A stretch of DNA of 33,905 nucleotides from CAZCEC01 sp964497615. Its GTDB lineage: Bacteria; Chloroflexota; Anaerolineae; Anaerolineales; UBA6663. The stretch lies in NCBI GenBank assembly GCA_964497615.1, contig CAZCEC010000069.1:1-33905 (forward strand). The letters run 5' to 3'. Positions 6,649 through 15,894 of this stretch are shown here, in pieces. The translations under genes were made by a program, and so were the position numbers. The stretch's first letter is position 1. Each line of letters starts with the position of its first letter. The notes beneath the pieces are model-generated. The model did no database searches. It saw only the letters and a list, made by a program, of their open reading frames with translations, and was not told where the DNA came from.

Positions 6649-6803
6649 GGGATCAGTGACGCCAGCGGCTTGCGCATGATCCCTTCAGCTTCGGCGACGT
6701 GGATGGTCTGCCCGCCAGCATCCACATAGTCCCATGCATCGACAACTTCAGCGACAACAATGTGCTTTGGTATACTCTGCACTTCCGCCCAATCGCGAGT
6801 CAC
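6645..6803 (-). CDS. Possible small protein or gene remnant of 52 residues
   Basis: A minus-strand frame from GTG 6803 to TAG 6645 has a protein-like composition (HIVVAEVVDAWDYVDAGG, then EGIMRKPLASLIP). It fills the space between the palindromic repeats and the transporter gene. Its stop codon falls inside the right arm of the repeat. The frame stays open further upstream through the CCCC-rich tract. I do not recognise the family. It may be the 3' end of a gene disrupted by the repeats rather than a free-standing gene. Confidence 0.3.
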   Translation of the reverse strand: MTRDWAEVQSIPKHIVVAEVVDAWDYVDAGGQTIHVAEAEGIMRKPLASLIP

Positions 6804-6820
6804 CTGAGTCCCCCACTCCC

Positions 6821-6854
6821 GATTTCCCCCATTTCCCCTATTTCCCTTGTTTCC
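6821..6854. repeat. Short tandem ATTTCCCC-type repeat before the EamA gene
   Basis: Four imperfect 8-9 base units (GATTTCCCC, CATTTCCCC, TATTTCCCT, TGTTTCC) abut the start codon at 6855. They occupy the position of the leader, and no Shine-Dalgarno sequence is present. Slippage here could alter the leader length of the transporter mRNA. Confidence 0.6.
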
Positions 6855-7733
6855 ATGTCCTCCCGCGCCCTCCCCTACCTCGCCCTGGCCTTTGCCGTCG
6901 TCAGCCTGGGGTTTTCGGCCATCCTGGTGCGGCTAGCGGGTGCGCCGGGCTCGGTGAGCGCCTTCTACCGGGTGGGGCTGGCGGCGGCGGTGATGGCCCT
7001 GCCGGCCCTGCGCCGCATCCGCCGCGAAAGCCCCCTGCCCCGGCGCGGCCTGTGGCTGGCGACCCTGGCCGGGTTGTTCTTCGCGGGCGACCTGGGGACG
7101 TGGAGCACGGCGGTGATGGTGGGCAATGCCGCCAACGTCACCCTGCTGGCGAACACCGCGCCCATCTGGGTGGGGCTGGGGGCGCTGGTGCTGTTCCGCG
7201 AGCGTCTGGGGCGCGTGTTCTGGGCCGGCCTGCTGCTGGCGACCCTCGGCGCGGCGGTGGTGCTGGGCGGCGACTACCTCGCCCACCCGGCGCTGNNNNN
7301 NNNNNTGGGCTATGGCGACTTGCTGGGGCTCGTAGCGAGCGTCTTCTACGCGGCCTTCTTCCTGGCGACCCAGCGGGCGCGCGACACGCTCAGCTCCGTG
7401 GCGGCCTGGTGGGTGTCCACTACCGCCAGTGCCGTGGGGCTGCTGGCGGCCAGCCTGCTGCTGGGCCATGGCCTGACCGGTTATCCGGCGGCGACGTATG
7501 CCTATCTGCTGGCGGCGGCCCTGTTCACGCAAGTGGGCGGCTACATCGCGGTGAGCTATGCGCTGGGGCGGCTGCCGGCCTCCGTGGTGGCCCCCACCCT
7601 GCTTGGCCAGCCGGTGCTCACGGCGCTGCTGGCCGTCCCGCTGCTGGGCGAGGGGCTGGCCTGGGGGCAGGTGCTGGGCGGGGTGATGGTGCTGGCGGGG
7701 GTGCTGCTGGTGCACCGGCAGCGCGCAAACTGA
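6855..7733 (+). CDS. EamA/DMT-family membrane transporter
   Basis: The protein has about 292 residues and ten predicted membrane helices in two EamA repeats. Repeat 1 runs from YLALAFAVVSLGFSAILVRL to GAAVVLGGDYL, repeat 2 from GDLLGLVASVFYAAFFLATQ to VLAGVLLVHRQ. The characteristic ANVTLLANTAPIWVGLGALVLFRE and LLGQPVLTALLAVPLLGEGL segments are visible. The start at ATG 6855 (MSSRALPYLAL) places the first helix at the N-terminus; upstream in-frame sequence is low-complexity. Ten Ns (7296-7305) fall at the junction between the repeats, and both sides are in the same frame, so the gene is probably intact. DMT carriers export or import small metabolites such as amino acids; the substrate cannot be told from sequence. 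Confidence 0.9.
   Translation: MSSRALPYLALAFAVVSLGFSAILVRLAGAPGSVSAFYRVGLAAAVMALPALRRIRRESPLPRRGLWLATLAGLFFAGDLGTWSTAVMVGNAANVTLLANTAPIWVGLGALVLFRERLGRVFWAGLLLATLGAAVVLGGDYLAHPALXXXXGYGDLLGLVASVFYAAFFLATQRARDTLSSVAAWWVSTTASAVGLLAASLLLGHGLTGYPAATYAYLLAAALFTQVGGYIAVSYALGRLPASVVAPTLLGQPVLTALLAVPLLGEGLAWGQVLGGVMVLAGVLLVHRQRAN
7296..7305. other. Assembly gap of ten Ns inside the EamA gene
   Basis: Ten undetermined bases lie between codons for HPAL and GYGDLLGL. The reading frame is the same on both sides when ten bases are counted, so the gap length is compatible with an intact gene. Confidence 0.99.
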
Positions 7734-7782
7734 AAACCTTCGTCAACGGATGGAACTGCTGAAACGAATGTGGATACCGCCA

Positions 7783-8658
7783 TCAACGGCTGGCATCTGA
7801 CGCAGCTTCGCCCACAAGCACAAGCTGCCTCTCCGCCTGGCGCTGGCGGGCAACCCAGCCCGCGGCGGCCAGCGGCGGCCAGGCGCAACACCCCCGGTTC
7901 CACATCGACAATTCAGCGGTCAGCGCGGCGACGAGGCCGCCGAAGTGACTGGCGCTGCCCGCCGCCGCGAACAGCGCCTCAGCCACCTCGGCGCGCGGGC
8001 CAAACGGGAGCGCCAGGCCCAGGCCGCGGGCGAGGGCGCCGAGCCGCCCCCGCGAGAGCCACAGGCCGCAGCGCGCCGGCGCGAGAAAGTAGGCGACGAG
8101 ATCGCGCAGGCGCAGTTCACCCTCCAGGTCCGGCAGGGGGCCGCGGTCGGGTGTCGAAAGGAGCGGCGGTTCCTCTGGCAACCGATGCGCTTCTTCGAGG
8201 AGGCCTTGCAGGGTAATTCCTGCCAGCGTGTGATAGAAGGGATGCACATCCGGCTCAAGCTGGACGGCGAGGCAGGCGGCGGGCGCCCATGCGAGCAGAT
8301 CAGCGAGCGCGGCGGCGCGGGCGGCGGCTTCGTTTCGGGCCGCGAGGTGGTCCAGGAAGGCAAGCTGTAGACCGAGGTGGTCGGGCGCGGCAACTTCGTT
8401 GAGCTCGGGCAGGGCGAAGCCGTGAGCGGCGTATGCCTGGGCCGCAGCGTCCGCGCCGGGGCCGTTAAGTTCGGCGGTCGGCGTAGTAAAGACGTCGCCG
8501 TACGGGAAAACGTTGAGGAGGAAGAGGTGGGTGAAGGCGGGCGCGAGTTCCGGGGGCGAAGCGACCGGGAGGCCGAGTTCACCTGTGGCGCGGGCCAGCC
8601 GGGCATCATCGGGCTCGCGGAGCCAGAGGGCGGCGATTAATGAAGGTACGTTCGGCAA
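7783..8658 (-). CDS. TorD/DmsD-type molybdoenzyme maturation chaperone
   Basis: The protein has about 291 residues and is almost wholly helical. It shows TorD-family signatures: FTHLFLLNVFPYGDVF near residue 42 and the PDHLGLQLAFLDHLAARNEAAA segment near residue 92. This family binds the catalytic subunit of DMSO-reductase-type enzymes in the cytoplasm and assists cofactor insertion. Here it is the last gene of a minus-strand operon, 166 bases after the molybdopterin subunit. The start is uncertain: TTG 8658 is the only start-type codon in a good position, the in-frame upstream sequence lacks ATG, and the Shine-Dalgarno site is weak. The protein is longer than the typical ~200 residues, mainly through a C-terminal extension. 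Confidence 0.85.
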   Translation of the reverse strand: MPNVPSLIAALWLREPDDARLARATGELGLPVASPPELAPAFTHLFLLNVFPYGDVFTTPTAELNGPGADAAAQAYAAHGFALPELNEVAAPDHLGLQLAFLDHLAARNEAAARAAALADLLAWAPAACLAVQLEPDVHPFYHTLAGITLQGLLEEAHRLPEEPPLLSTPDRGPLPDLEGELRLRDLVAYFLAPARCGLWLSRGRLGALARGLGLALPFGPRAEVAEALFAAAGSASHFGGLVAALTAELSMWNRGCCAWPPLAAAGWVARQRQAERQLVLVGEAASDASR

Positions 8659-8824
8659 GGCCGACTCTTTGAGATGCTTCGCGCGCGGAGAGGGCGGCAG
8701 AATGGAGGGGCTTCATTCGCGCTCAGCATAACAGTGATCTCAGGGTGGCTCAGCGAATCGGTGCTGTCGTTGATCCGACGATGTCACTGGGCGTGCGCGC
8801 CCACGTGCTCTCTGGCCCACGTGC

Positions 8825-11800
8825 TCACGTGCCATCCGCCGGCAGCCGATACGCGCTCACATCTGGCCGGAAGGGGCGCAGCATCCAGTTGGGCCGGCGC
8901 CATTCGCCGGTGGCGGGGCGGGTCAGCGCCAGCCAGCGCTGGTAGGCGGCAGTGGACTTCGCAGTGTCCACGTGCACGTCGCCGTAGCGGTCGGCGGGCT
9001 GGGCGGGGGTGACGGTGACCTTTTGATGCCAGCAGTGCTGGCCGCTGACCGGGTCGGGCTGGACGGGGAAGGTCAGGTTCTGGTGTACCCCGGCATCGGT
9101 CCACCAGACGCGGCTCGTGTCGGGGTCGTCCGAGGCGAAGGGCTGCACCCCGTGCTTCTGGCGTAGGTCCCACTGGCCGGCGCTCTCATTCAGGGATACG
9201 AGGGCCGAGGCGGCGCGGCTGACCCCCTCGCCCTCCGCCAGCCGCCAGCGGCCCAGGTGATGCGAGCAGGCGATGACGCCGGGGCGGATGCCTTCCGTCA
9301 CCCACACGCGGTCCACAAAGTGCCCGATCTCGGTGGTGACGCGGACGAGGTCGCCGGAGCGCAGGCCCAGGCGGGCGGCGTCGCTGGTGTGCATCCAGGT
9401 GGGATTGGCGTGCGAGATTTCGGCCAGCCACTTAGCGTTGGCGCTGCGCGTGTGGATGAGTGTCGGCAGCCGGTAGGTGGACAGCAGGACGAACTCGCCT
9501 GCGGCAGCGTCCACGCGGTCCGGGTGGATGTGGCTGGGCACGTACTCGGGCAGGGCCAGTTCCGGCCAGCCGAACGCGGCCAGCGTGGATGAATACAGCT
9601 CCAGCCGGCGCGAGGGGGTGCGGAAGCCAAAGCGCGCCTCGCCATCCACCATAAGGCCAATGGGGCGACCCTGCGCGGCGGCGACGGGCGCGGGCGTGGG
9701 GACGATGTTGAGCGGCGGGGCGGCGGCTTGCTGCGTGTAGAGGATGCCGGTTGCTTCGTCCACCGTGGCGGCGGCCAGCTCCTCGGGTGAGAGGGCGCGG
9801 GCGTATTCGGCCTGCGCGCCCTGGCGGATCTCGTACGCGCCATACTTGCGCATGTAGGCCAGCGGGGTGAGACCCTCGCGGGCGGCGGCCTCCGGCAGGC
9901 CGGGGACGTTGTGCTCGAACATCCAGCCGAAATACTCGTCCACGGTGATGGGCTCGCCGGGGCGGTGCGGGCTCTCGAAGTAGCGGCGGATGCCCAAAGC
10001 GCCGTCGGGGTCAATCGCCCAGCTCAGGTCAATCCAAAATTCAGTCTCCTCCCACACCTGGCCGGGGTTGGCCTCGTGGGTGCGGCGCACGGGCTTGCCC
10101 TGGCGCTCCAGCGCCACGCGGCGCACCGGCTGGCGGAACGCGATCCACTGGCCCGCGTGGGTCTCCTGGCTCATGATGTCGTGGCGCTCGGACGAGTGGC
10201 CCATCGGCAGTACGTAGTCGGCCCACCAGGCGCTCTCGTTCCACGTGGGAGTCAGCGCCAAGTGCAGGCCGATCTTGCTCTCGTCGCGCAGGACCTCCAG
10301 CCACGAGAAGCCATCGGGGTTGGTCCACAGGGGGTTGTAGACCCGGCTGAAATAGACATCGAGCTTGCCCCGCCCTTCCTTGAGGAAGTGCGGCAGCAGG
10401 AAGCTCATCTCGAAATAGGCCAGGGGATACTCGCGCGGCCAGGTCAGCTCGTTCCAGCGCTTGACGTGCGGGGCCAGGTGCGGCGGGCGCGGCACCCACT
10501 TGTCCCAGGCGTTGGCGGAGGTGCCGCCCTCCACGCCCACGCTGCCGGTGAGCACGTTGAGGAACCACAGGCAGCGCGCCACCTGCCAGCCGCCCAGGTT
10601 GCCGGCCCCGGCGCTGCGCCAGTTGTGGGTCGCCAGCTTGCCCCCGCAGTTCGCCACATCCTCCGCGATGCCGCGCAGGATGGCAGGATCAATGCCCGAC
10701 TCCTGGCTGGCGTACTCGAAGGTGTAGCGGGCGTAGTGGCTCCTTAGAGCGGCTTCGAATTCTTCAAACGACGAAGGACGAAGGACGGAAGACGAAGTGT
10801 TAGCGCTCGGATCGGCTTCGCCTTTCGTCACCTGCCCCACATCCTTTCGTGGGGTTCGTCCTACGTCGTGCCATTGTCCTTCGTCCCACTCTCGGTCGTC
10901 GGTCGTCGGTCGCCGGTCGTCCTGACCTTCGTCTTTCGTCACCTGCCCCACGTCCCTTTGTGGGGTTCGTCCTTCGTCCAAGTTTGTGAGCCACTCCTCC
11001 CAATTCACCCACTTTCGCACGAACTCCCGGTCATACCGGCCGGATTGAAGCAGGTGGTTGGCGATAGCCAGCAGGATGGCGGCCTCGGAGCCGGGCCAGG
11101 GCGCGATCCAGGTGTCGGCCATCGAAGCAGTGTTGGACAGGCGCGTGTCCCAGACGATGAGCTTGGCGCCCGCCAACTTGCCTTCCATGATGCGCTGGGC
11201 GTGCGGGTTGAAGTAGTGGCCGGTCTCCAGGTGGCTGCTGATGAGCAGGATGACGTTGGCGTTGGCGTGGTCGGGGCTGGGCCGGTCGAAGCCCATCCAA
11301 AAGGCGTAGCCCGCCCGCGCGCCGGAGGAGCAGATGTTGGTGTGCGAGTTGTGGCCGTCCAGCCCCCAGGCCGGCAGCACCCACTCCATCAGCCCGTCGT
11401 GGCCGGGGCGGCCCACGTGATACATGATCTCGTTGTGCCGCTCTTCCTGGATGGCCTTGCGAATGCGGCCGCCGATGTCCTTCAGGACCTCGTCCCAGGT
11501 GACGCGCACCCACTGGCCGCTGCCGCGCGGCCCGGCGCGCTTGAGGGGGTAGAGGATGCGGTCCGGGTCGTTGATCTGGTTGAGGGTGGCGGGGCCTTTG
11601 GCACAGTTGCGGCCCCGGCTGCCGGGATGGGCCGGGTTGCCCTCGAACTTGCGAACGTTACCGGTGTCCTGGTCCACGTAGGCTAACAACCCGCAGCCCG
11701 ACTCGCAGTTAAAGCACACGGTGGGAATCAGCCGGTAGCGCTTTGCCACCTTGCGCGGCCAGGCCTTGGAGTCGAACTCCTCCCAGTCGTCCCAGCGGTC

Positions 11801-11842
11801 AGGCGGAGGAAATTGCAGTAAACGGTCGCCAGCTTCTGACAT
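8825..11842 (-). CDS. Molybdopterin oxidoreductase catalytic subunit (DMSO reductase family)
   Basis: The 1005-residue protein has the family layout. Cys43, Cys46, Cys50 and Cys80 (CFNCESGC and GRNCAKG) would bind a [4Fe-4S] cluster. The molybdopterin-binding core follows, including HTNICSSGARAG around residue 171, where the Cys is the likely molybdenum ligand. The C-terminal part (LVRVTTEIGHFVDRVWVTEG onward) matches the molydopterin dinucleotide-binding domain. No twin-arginine signal is present; the N-terminus is acidic and runs straight into the cluster domain, so a cytoplasmic location is likely unless export is by another route. Residues ~288-360 are an in-frame insertion of repetitive, low-complexity sequence. 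The gene lies 28 bases after the ferredoxin-NrfD gene and before the chaperone. The substrate cannot be assigned; polysulfide, thiosulfate, tetrathionate or arsenic reductase relatives are possible. Confidence 0.9.
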   Translation of the reverse strand: MSEAGDRLLQFPPPDRWDDWEEFDSKAWPRKVAKRYRLIPTVCFNCESGCGLLAYVDQDTGNVRKFEGNPAHPGSRGRNCAKGPATLNQINDPDRILYPLKRAGPRGSGQWVRVTWDEVLKDIGGRIRKAIQEERHNEIMYHVGRPGHDGLMEWVLPAWGLDGHNSHTNICSSGARAGYAFWMGFDRPSPDHANANVILLISSHLETGHYFNPHAQRIMEGKLAGAKLIVWDTRLSNTASMADTWIAPWPGSEAAILLAIANHLLQSGRYDREFVRKWVNWEEWLTNLDEGRTPQRDVGQVTKDEGQDDRRPTTDDREWDEGQWHDVGRTPRKDVGQVTKGEADPSANTSSSVLRPSSFEEFEAALRSHYARYTFEYASQESGIDPAILRGIAEDVANCGGKLATHNWRSAGAGNLGGWQVARCLWFLNVLTGSVGVEGGTSANAWDKWVPRPPHLAPHVKRWNELTWPREYPLAYFEMSFLLPHFLKEGRGKLDVYFSRVYNPLWTNPDGFSWLEVLRDESKIGLHLALTPTWNESAWWADYVLPMGHSSERHDIMSQETHAGQWIAFRQPVRRVALERQGKPVRRTHEANPGQVWEETEFWIDLSWAIDPDGALGIRRYFESPHRPGEPITVDEYFGWMFEHNVPGLPEAAAREGLTPLAYMRKYGAYEIRQGAQAEYARALSPEELAAATVDEATGILYTQQAAAPPLNIVPTPAPVAAAQGRPIGLMVDGEARFGFRTPSRRLELYSSTLAAFGWPELALPEYVPSHIHPDRVDAAAGEFVLLSTYRLPTLIHTRSANAKWLAEISHANPTWMHTSDAARLGLRSGDLVRVTTEIGHFVDRVWVTEGIRPGVIACSHHLGRWRLAEGEGVSRAASALVSLNESAGQWDLRQKHGVQPFASDDPDTSRVWWTDAGVHQNLTFPVQPDPVSGQHCWHQKVTVTPAQPADRYGDVHVDTAKSTAAYQRWLALTRPATGEWRRPNWMLRPFRPDVSAYRLPADGT
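10763..10981. repeat. Intragenic repeat insertion with two hairpin-bearing direct copies
   Basis: Two direct copies of about 45 bases start near 10822 and 10932, each with TTTCGTCACCTGCCCCAC, then GTGGGGTTCGTCC. Each copy contains CCCCAC...GTGGGG, able to fold with an 8-base loop. The flanks are rich in GACGAAGGAC/GTCGTCGGTC tandem units of the kind usually found between genes. The whole block stays in frame with the molybdopterin subunit and encodes about 73 residues, with DVGQVTK occurring twice. Confidence 0.85.
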
Positions 11843-11870
11843 CTGACCTCTGACTTCTTACTTCCGACCT

Positions 11871-13454
<1,584 letters not shown>

Positions 13455-13515
13455 GGCCGCCCGGCTACCGGTTCACCGCGGAGCACGCGGAGTGCGCGGA
13501 GAGAAGCAAGAAGTT

Positions 13516-13543
13516 GCCCTTCGGCTTCGCTGAGCCGAAGGGC
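13516..13543. terminator. Strong 11-base-pair hairpin between cyclase and oxidoreductase genes
   Basis: GCCCTTCGGCT (13516-13526) pairs perfectly with AGCCGAAGGGC (13533-13543) around a six-base loop. It lies after the cyclase stop and before the ferredoxin-NrfD gene on the minus strand. No T-run follows, so it would be a non-canonical terminator or a dispersed repeat. The neighbouring ACCGCGGAGCACGCGGAG tract is also repeat-like. Confidence 0.4.
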
Positions 13544-13622
13544 CGCTCTCGGCAGGGCAGGCTTTCGCGCGCGCATGGATTGGGAGGCCGTGGTTGATGG
13601 CGTTCGCGCTCGGCATGACGCC

Positions 13623-14279
13623 TCAAGCGAGAGCGAAAGCACGGACTGGGAAGGTGCCGAAGGCCCGCACCTTGACCGGGACGGCAAAGAAGCGCCCCCC
13701 TTGGTCCGGCAGCGCCGCCAGATTCGTCATGTGCTCGACGATGGGGATGTTGGCCCCCAGGAGTGCGGTGTGCACGGGGCGGCGGCCGTCGGCGGTGTCG
13801 TCGATGTTGTACGAGTCGATGCCCACCAGCGCCGCGCCGGAGTCGCGCAGCAGGTGGGCGGCGTCTTCGGTGAGGAAGGTGTGCCCCTCGAAGTATTGAT
13901 CGGTGCGCCAGTGGCGCGACCAGTTGGTCTGCACGAGCACGGCGCGGCCCGCCAGCTCAAGACCCGCGAAGGCCGCGGCGGTCACAGCCCGGCCCGCGTC
14001 CGCTGGAAGGCGGACGAGGGTGACTGGCAGATCGGCGAGCGAGGTCAGGGGCAGGCCGGCCAGGTCGATGCCGTCGGGGAAGCGATGGAAGGGCGAGTCG
14101 ATATAGGTGCCGGTGTTGGCGACCATCTCGATCTTGCCGATTTGGAACTCGGTGCCGGGGGCGTAGTGCTGGCGGGAGTCCTCGCGGCTCAGGTAGTCGC
14201 AGATGATGGGGGCGGGCAGGCCCTTATACGTGATGAGGCCGTGCTCGACGGTGTGGCTGCAATCGACGAAGTTAGGCAT
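13623..14279 (-). CDS. Cyclase-family (kynurenine formamidase-like) hydrolase
   Basis: The 218-residue protein begins MPNFVDCSHTVEHGL. It has the cyclase-fold pattern: an N-terminal SHTVEHG segment, the motif region NTGTYIDSPFHRF at residues 55-67, and VLVQTNWSRHW and LVGIDSYNIDD further on. The usual metal site is HxGTHxDxPxH. Here the first His is Asn55 and the second is Tyr59, while Asp61 and the last His65 remain. This variant site may bind metal differently or have lost formamidase activity. The start at ATG 14279 is chosen because a promoter-like -10 lies six bases upstream with no Shine-Dalgarno site; an in-frame TTG at 14315 lies upstream of the -10. It appears to be a single-gene unit. 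Confidence 0.85.
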   Translation of the reverse strand: MPNFVDCSHTVEHGLITYKGLPAPIICDYLSREDSRQHYAPGTEFQIGKIEMVANTGTYIDSPFHRFPDGIDLAGLPLTSLADLPVTLVRLPADAGRAVTAAAFAGLELAGRAVLVQTNWSRHWRTDQYFEGHTFLTEDAAHLLRDSGAALVGIDSYNIDDTADGRRPVHTALLGANIPIVEHMTNLAALPDQGGRFFAVPVKVRAFGTFPVRAFALA

Positions 14280-14315
14280 GGGAGGATTATGGCCAATATC
14301 CCCCAGAAACGCCAA
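14280..14315 (-). promoter_or_regulatory. Promoter for a leaderless cyclase mRNA
   Basis: On the minus strand, TTGGCG (14310-14315) and CATAAT (14286-14291) are separated by 18 bases, close to a sigma-70 promoter. The -10 box ends six bases before the ATG at 14279, which places the transcription start at or beside the start codon. The six bases between (CCTCCC) are not a Shine-Dalgarno sequence. Confidence 0.55.
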
Positions 14316-14374
14316 TACGGAGGCGTCGTGCGTCGTTGGGCGTGCTTCAGCTTAGGGGCGCTGATCCAGCCCGT

Positions 14375-14437
14375 CGGTTCATGGCATTCCGAGCTCATCG
14401 GTTCATGGCATTCAAAGCTTATCGGTTCATGTCATTC
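14375..14437. repeat. Three tandem 24-base units (CGGTTCATGGCATTC)
   Basis: CGGTTCATGGCATTC starts at 14375 and 14399, and CGGTTCATGTCATTC at 14423, giving a 24-base period. The third unit leads into CCGAGGAGCGCG...GAGGAATCTGC, which resembles a dispersed intergenic repeat seen in several phyla. No gene is visible from 14316 to 14617. Confidence 0.75.
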
Positions 14438-14617
14438 CGAGGAGCGCGCTTGGCGACGAGGAATCTGCTGGCAAGATAAATCACCCGCACGAGTGCCGCG
14501 CCAGGTCCAGCGGGCTGAGGCGGGATCGGAATGACACGGCGGGTCGGGGTGGCGCTGGCGTTTCTCTGTGCAGAAGCACGTGCTGGTGCCTCGTCGGATG
14601 ACCTTGTTGCACCATCC

Positions 14618-14731
14618 GTAGTCGCGGCCTTTATGGCCGCGGGCCGGCCCGTAAAGGGCCGAACTACGCCGTCCTGAACAAGTAGTCGCAGCCTTTATGG
14701 CCGCCGGCCGGCCTGTGAAAGGCCGGACGAC
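14618..14731. repeat. Pair of REP-like direct repeats downstream of the aldo/keto reductase
   Basis: Two copies of about 50 bases (14618-14667 and 14682-14731) both begin GTAGTCGC. They share CCTTTATGGCCGC, a GGCCGG block and AAAGG, and end GAACTAC or GACGAC. Each can form two small stems (GCGGCC with GGCCGC, GGCC with GGCC). They lie just after the stop of the minus-strand reductase gene and could act as a 3' stabiliser or transcript end. Confidence 0.75.
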
Positions 14732-14761
14732 GCCATGCCGATCAGGCGGCCTGCTTCTGCC

Positions 14762-15766
14762 CTAAACGACCAGGGTGGAACGGTCGAGGGCGGCTTCAAT
14801 CTCGGCCATCTGCACGGGGGTAAAGGGGCCGCGGTCGAGCGCGCCCGCATTGTCCTCCACCTGGGCCACGCTCTTGAAGCCGGGGATGGGGATGGTCAGG
14901 GGACTCCGGGCCAGGTTCCAGCCCAGCGCGGCCTGGGCCAGGGTACGGCCCTCGCGGGTGAGGAGGGCGCGGAGCTGCTCGAGGCGCTCCAGCCGGTTGA
15001 TCATGCGGGGCGTCTTGAGGTCTACGCCGTGGCGTCCATCAGTGTCGGGAAAGGTGGTATCGGTGGTGTATTTGCCCGTCAGGAAGCCGCTAGCGAGCGG
15101 GCTCTTATTCAGGCTGGCGAGGTCATGAGCGGCGCACAGGTCCAGCATCTCCGTGGCGTCGTTGAGGAGGTTGAGGCGGTGCTGGATGGCGGCGCAGTGC
15201 TCGCCCTGCGCGAACACGGCGGCGCGGTCGGGGAAGTCGGTGCTCCAGCCATACCAGCGGATCTTGCCCTTGGCGACGAGGCCTTCCAGGGCCTCCACCA
15301 CGGCCGGGGCCTGCTCGGCGGGGTATTGCCCGTTGTGAAGCTGGTACAGGTCAATGTAATCGGTCTGGAGGCGGCGCAGGCTGTCGTCGCAGGCGGCCTC
15401 GATGGCCTCCGGCGTGAAAGCGAACTCCCAATCGAAGCGGTGGGTACGGGTGGCCTCGTCGAACATGGAGGCGAACTTGGTGGCGACGACGACGCGCGAA
15501 CGCGCGCCGGCCTCGGCCAGGGCGCGGCCCAGGCGGCGCTCGCTGTCGCCGCAGCCGTAGTTATTGGCCGTGTCAAATAGGGTGATGCCGAGGTCGAGGG
15601 CGCGGTGAAAGGCGCGGTTGATCTCGGCCTCGTCCACGCCCGCCCAGCCCATCGGCTCGCGGGTCACGCCGTCGCGGGTGAGCCACATCTCGCCGCCAGC
15701 GGCCCAACAGCCCAGGCCAATCGCGGAGACTTGGAGGTTGGAGCGGCCGAGGCGGCGGGTGAGCAT
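14762..15766 (-). CDS. Aldo/keto reductase
   Basis: The protein has 334 residues, the usual size for the family. The catalytic set is visible: Asp65 and Tyr70 in LFDTANNYG, Lys97 in VVATKF and His144 in LYQLHNG. A (beta/alpha)8 barrel is implied by the regular alternation. The C-terminal IPIPGFKSVAQVEDNAGAL is the NADP(H)-binding loop region. These enzymes reduce aldehydes and ketones with NADPH in the cytoplasm; the substrate is unknown. The start at ATG 15766 has AAAGGA about eight bases upstream. A 15-base palindrome at 15800-15814 sits in the promoter region and may be an operator. Confidence 0.93.
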   Translation of the reverse strand: MLTRRLGRSNLQVSAIGLGCWAAGGEMWLTRDGVTREPMGWAGVDEAEINRAFHRALDLGITLFDTANNYGCGDSERRLGRALAEAGARSRVVVATKFASMFDEATRTHRFDWEFAFTPEAIEAACDDSLRRLQTDYIDLYQLHNGQYPAEQAPAVVEALEGLVAKGKIRWYGWSTDFPDRAAVFAQGEHCAAIQHRLNLLNDATEMLDLCAAHDLASLNKSPLASGFLTGKYTTDTTFPDTDGRHGVDLKTPRMINRLERLEQLRALLTREGRTLAQAALGWNLARSPLTIPIPGFKSVAQVEDNAGALDRGPFTPVQMAEIEAALDRSTLVV

Positions 15767-15799
15767 GGGCGAGTCCTTTCGCGCAATAGGGATGGGTTA

Positions 15800-15814
15800 C
15801 GGGTAGACTACCCG
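15800..15814. promoter_or_regulatory. Perfect 15-base palindrome, candidate operator of the aldo/keto reductase
   Basis: CGGGTAG (15800-15806), a central A, then CTACCCG (15808-15814) form a perfect dyad 33 bases upstream of the reductase start codon. The size and position suit a dimeric repressor site. It could also be a chance hairpin in GC-rich DNA. Confidence 0.35.
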
Positions 15815-15894
15815 CGGCCAGGACGCAAGGTTCACCGCGAGGCCAACGGTGACTTGCCCTGCGCCCGCCTTGTGACGATGAGGGCCGACGACAA

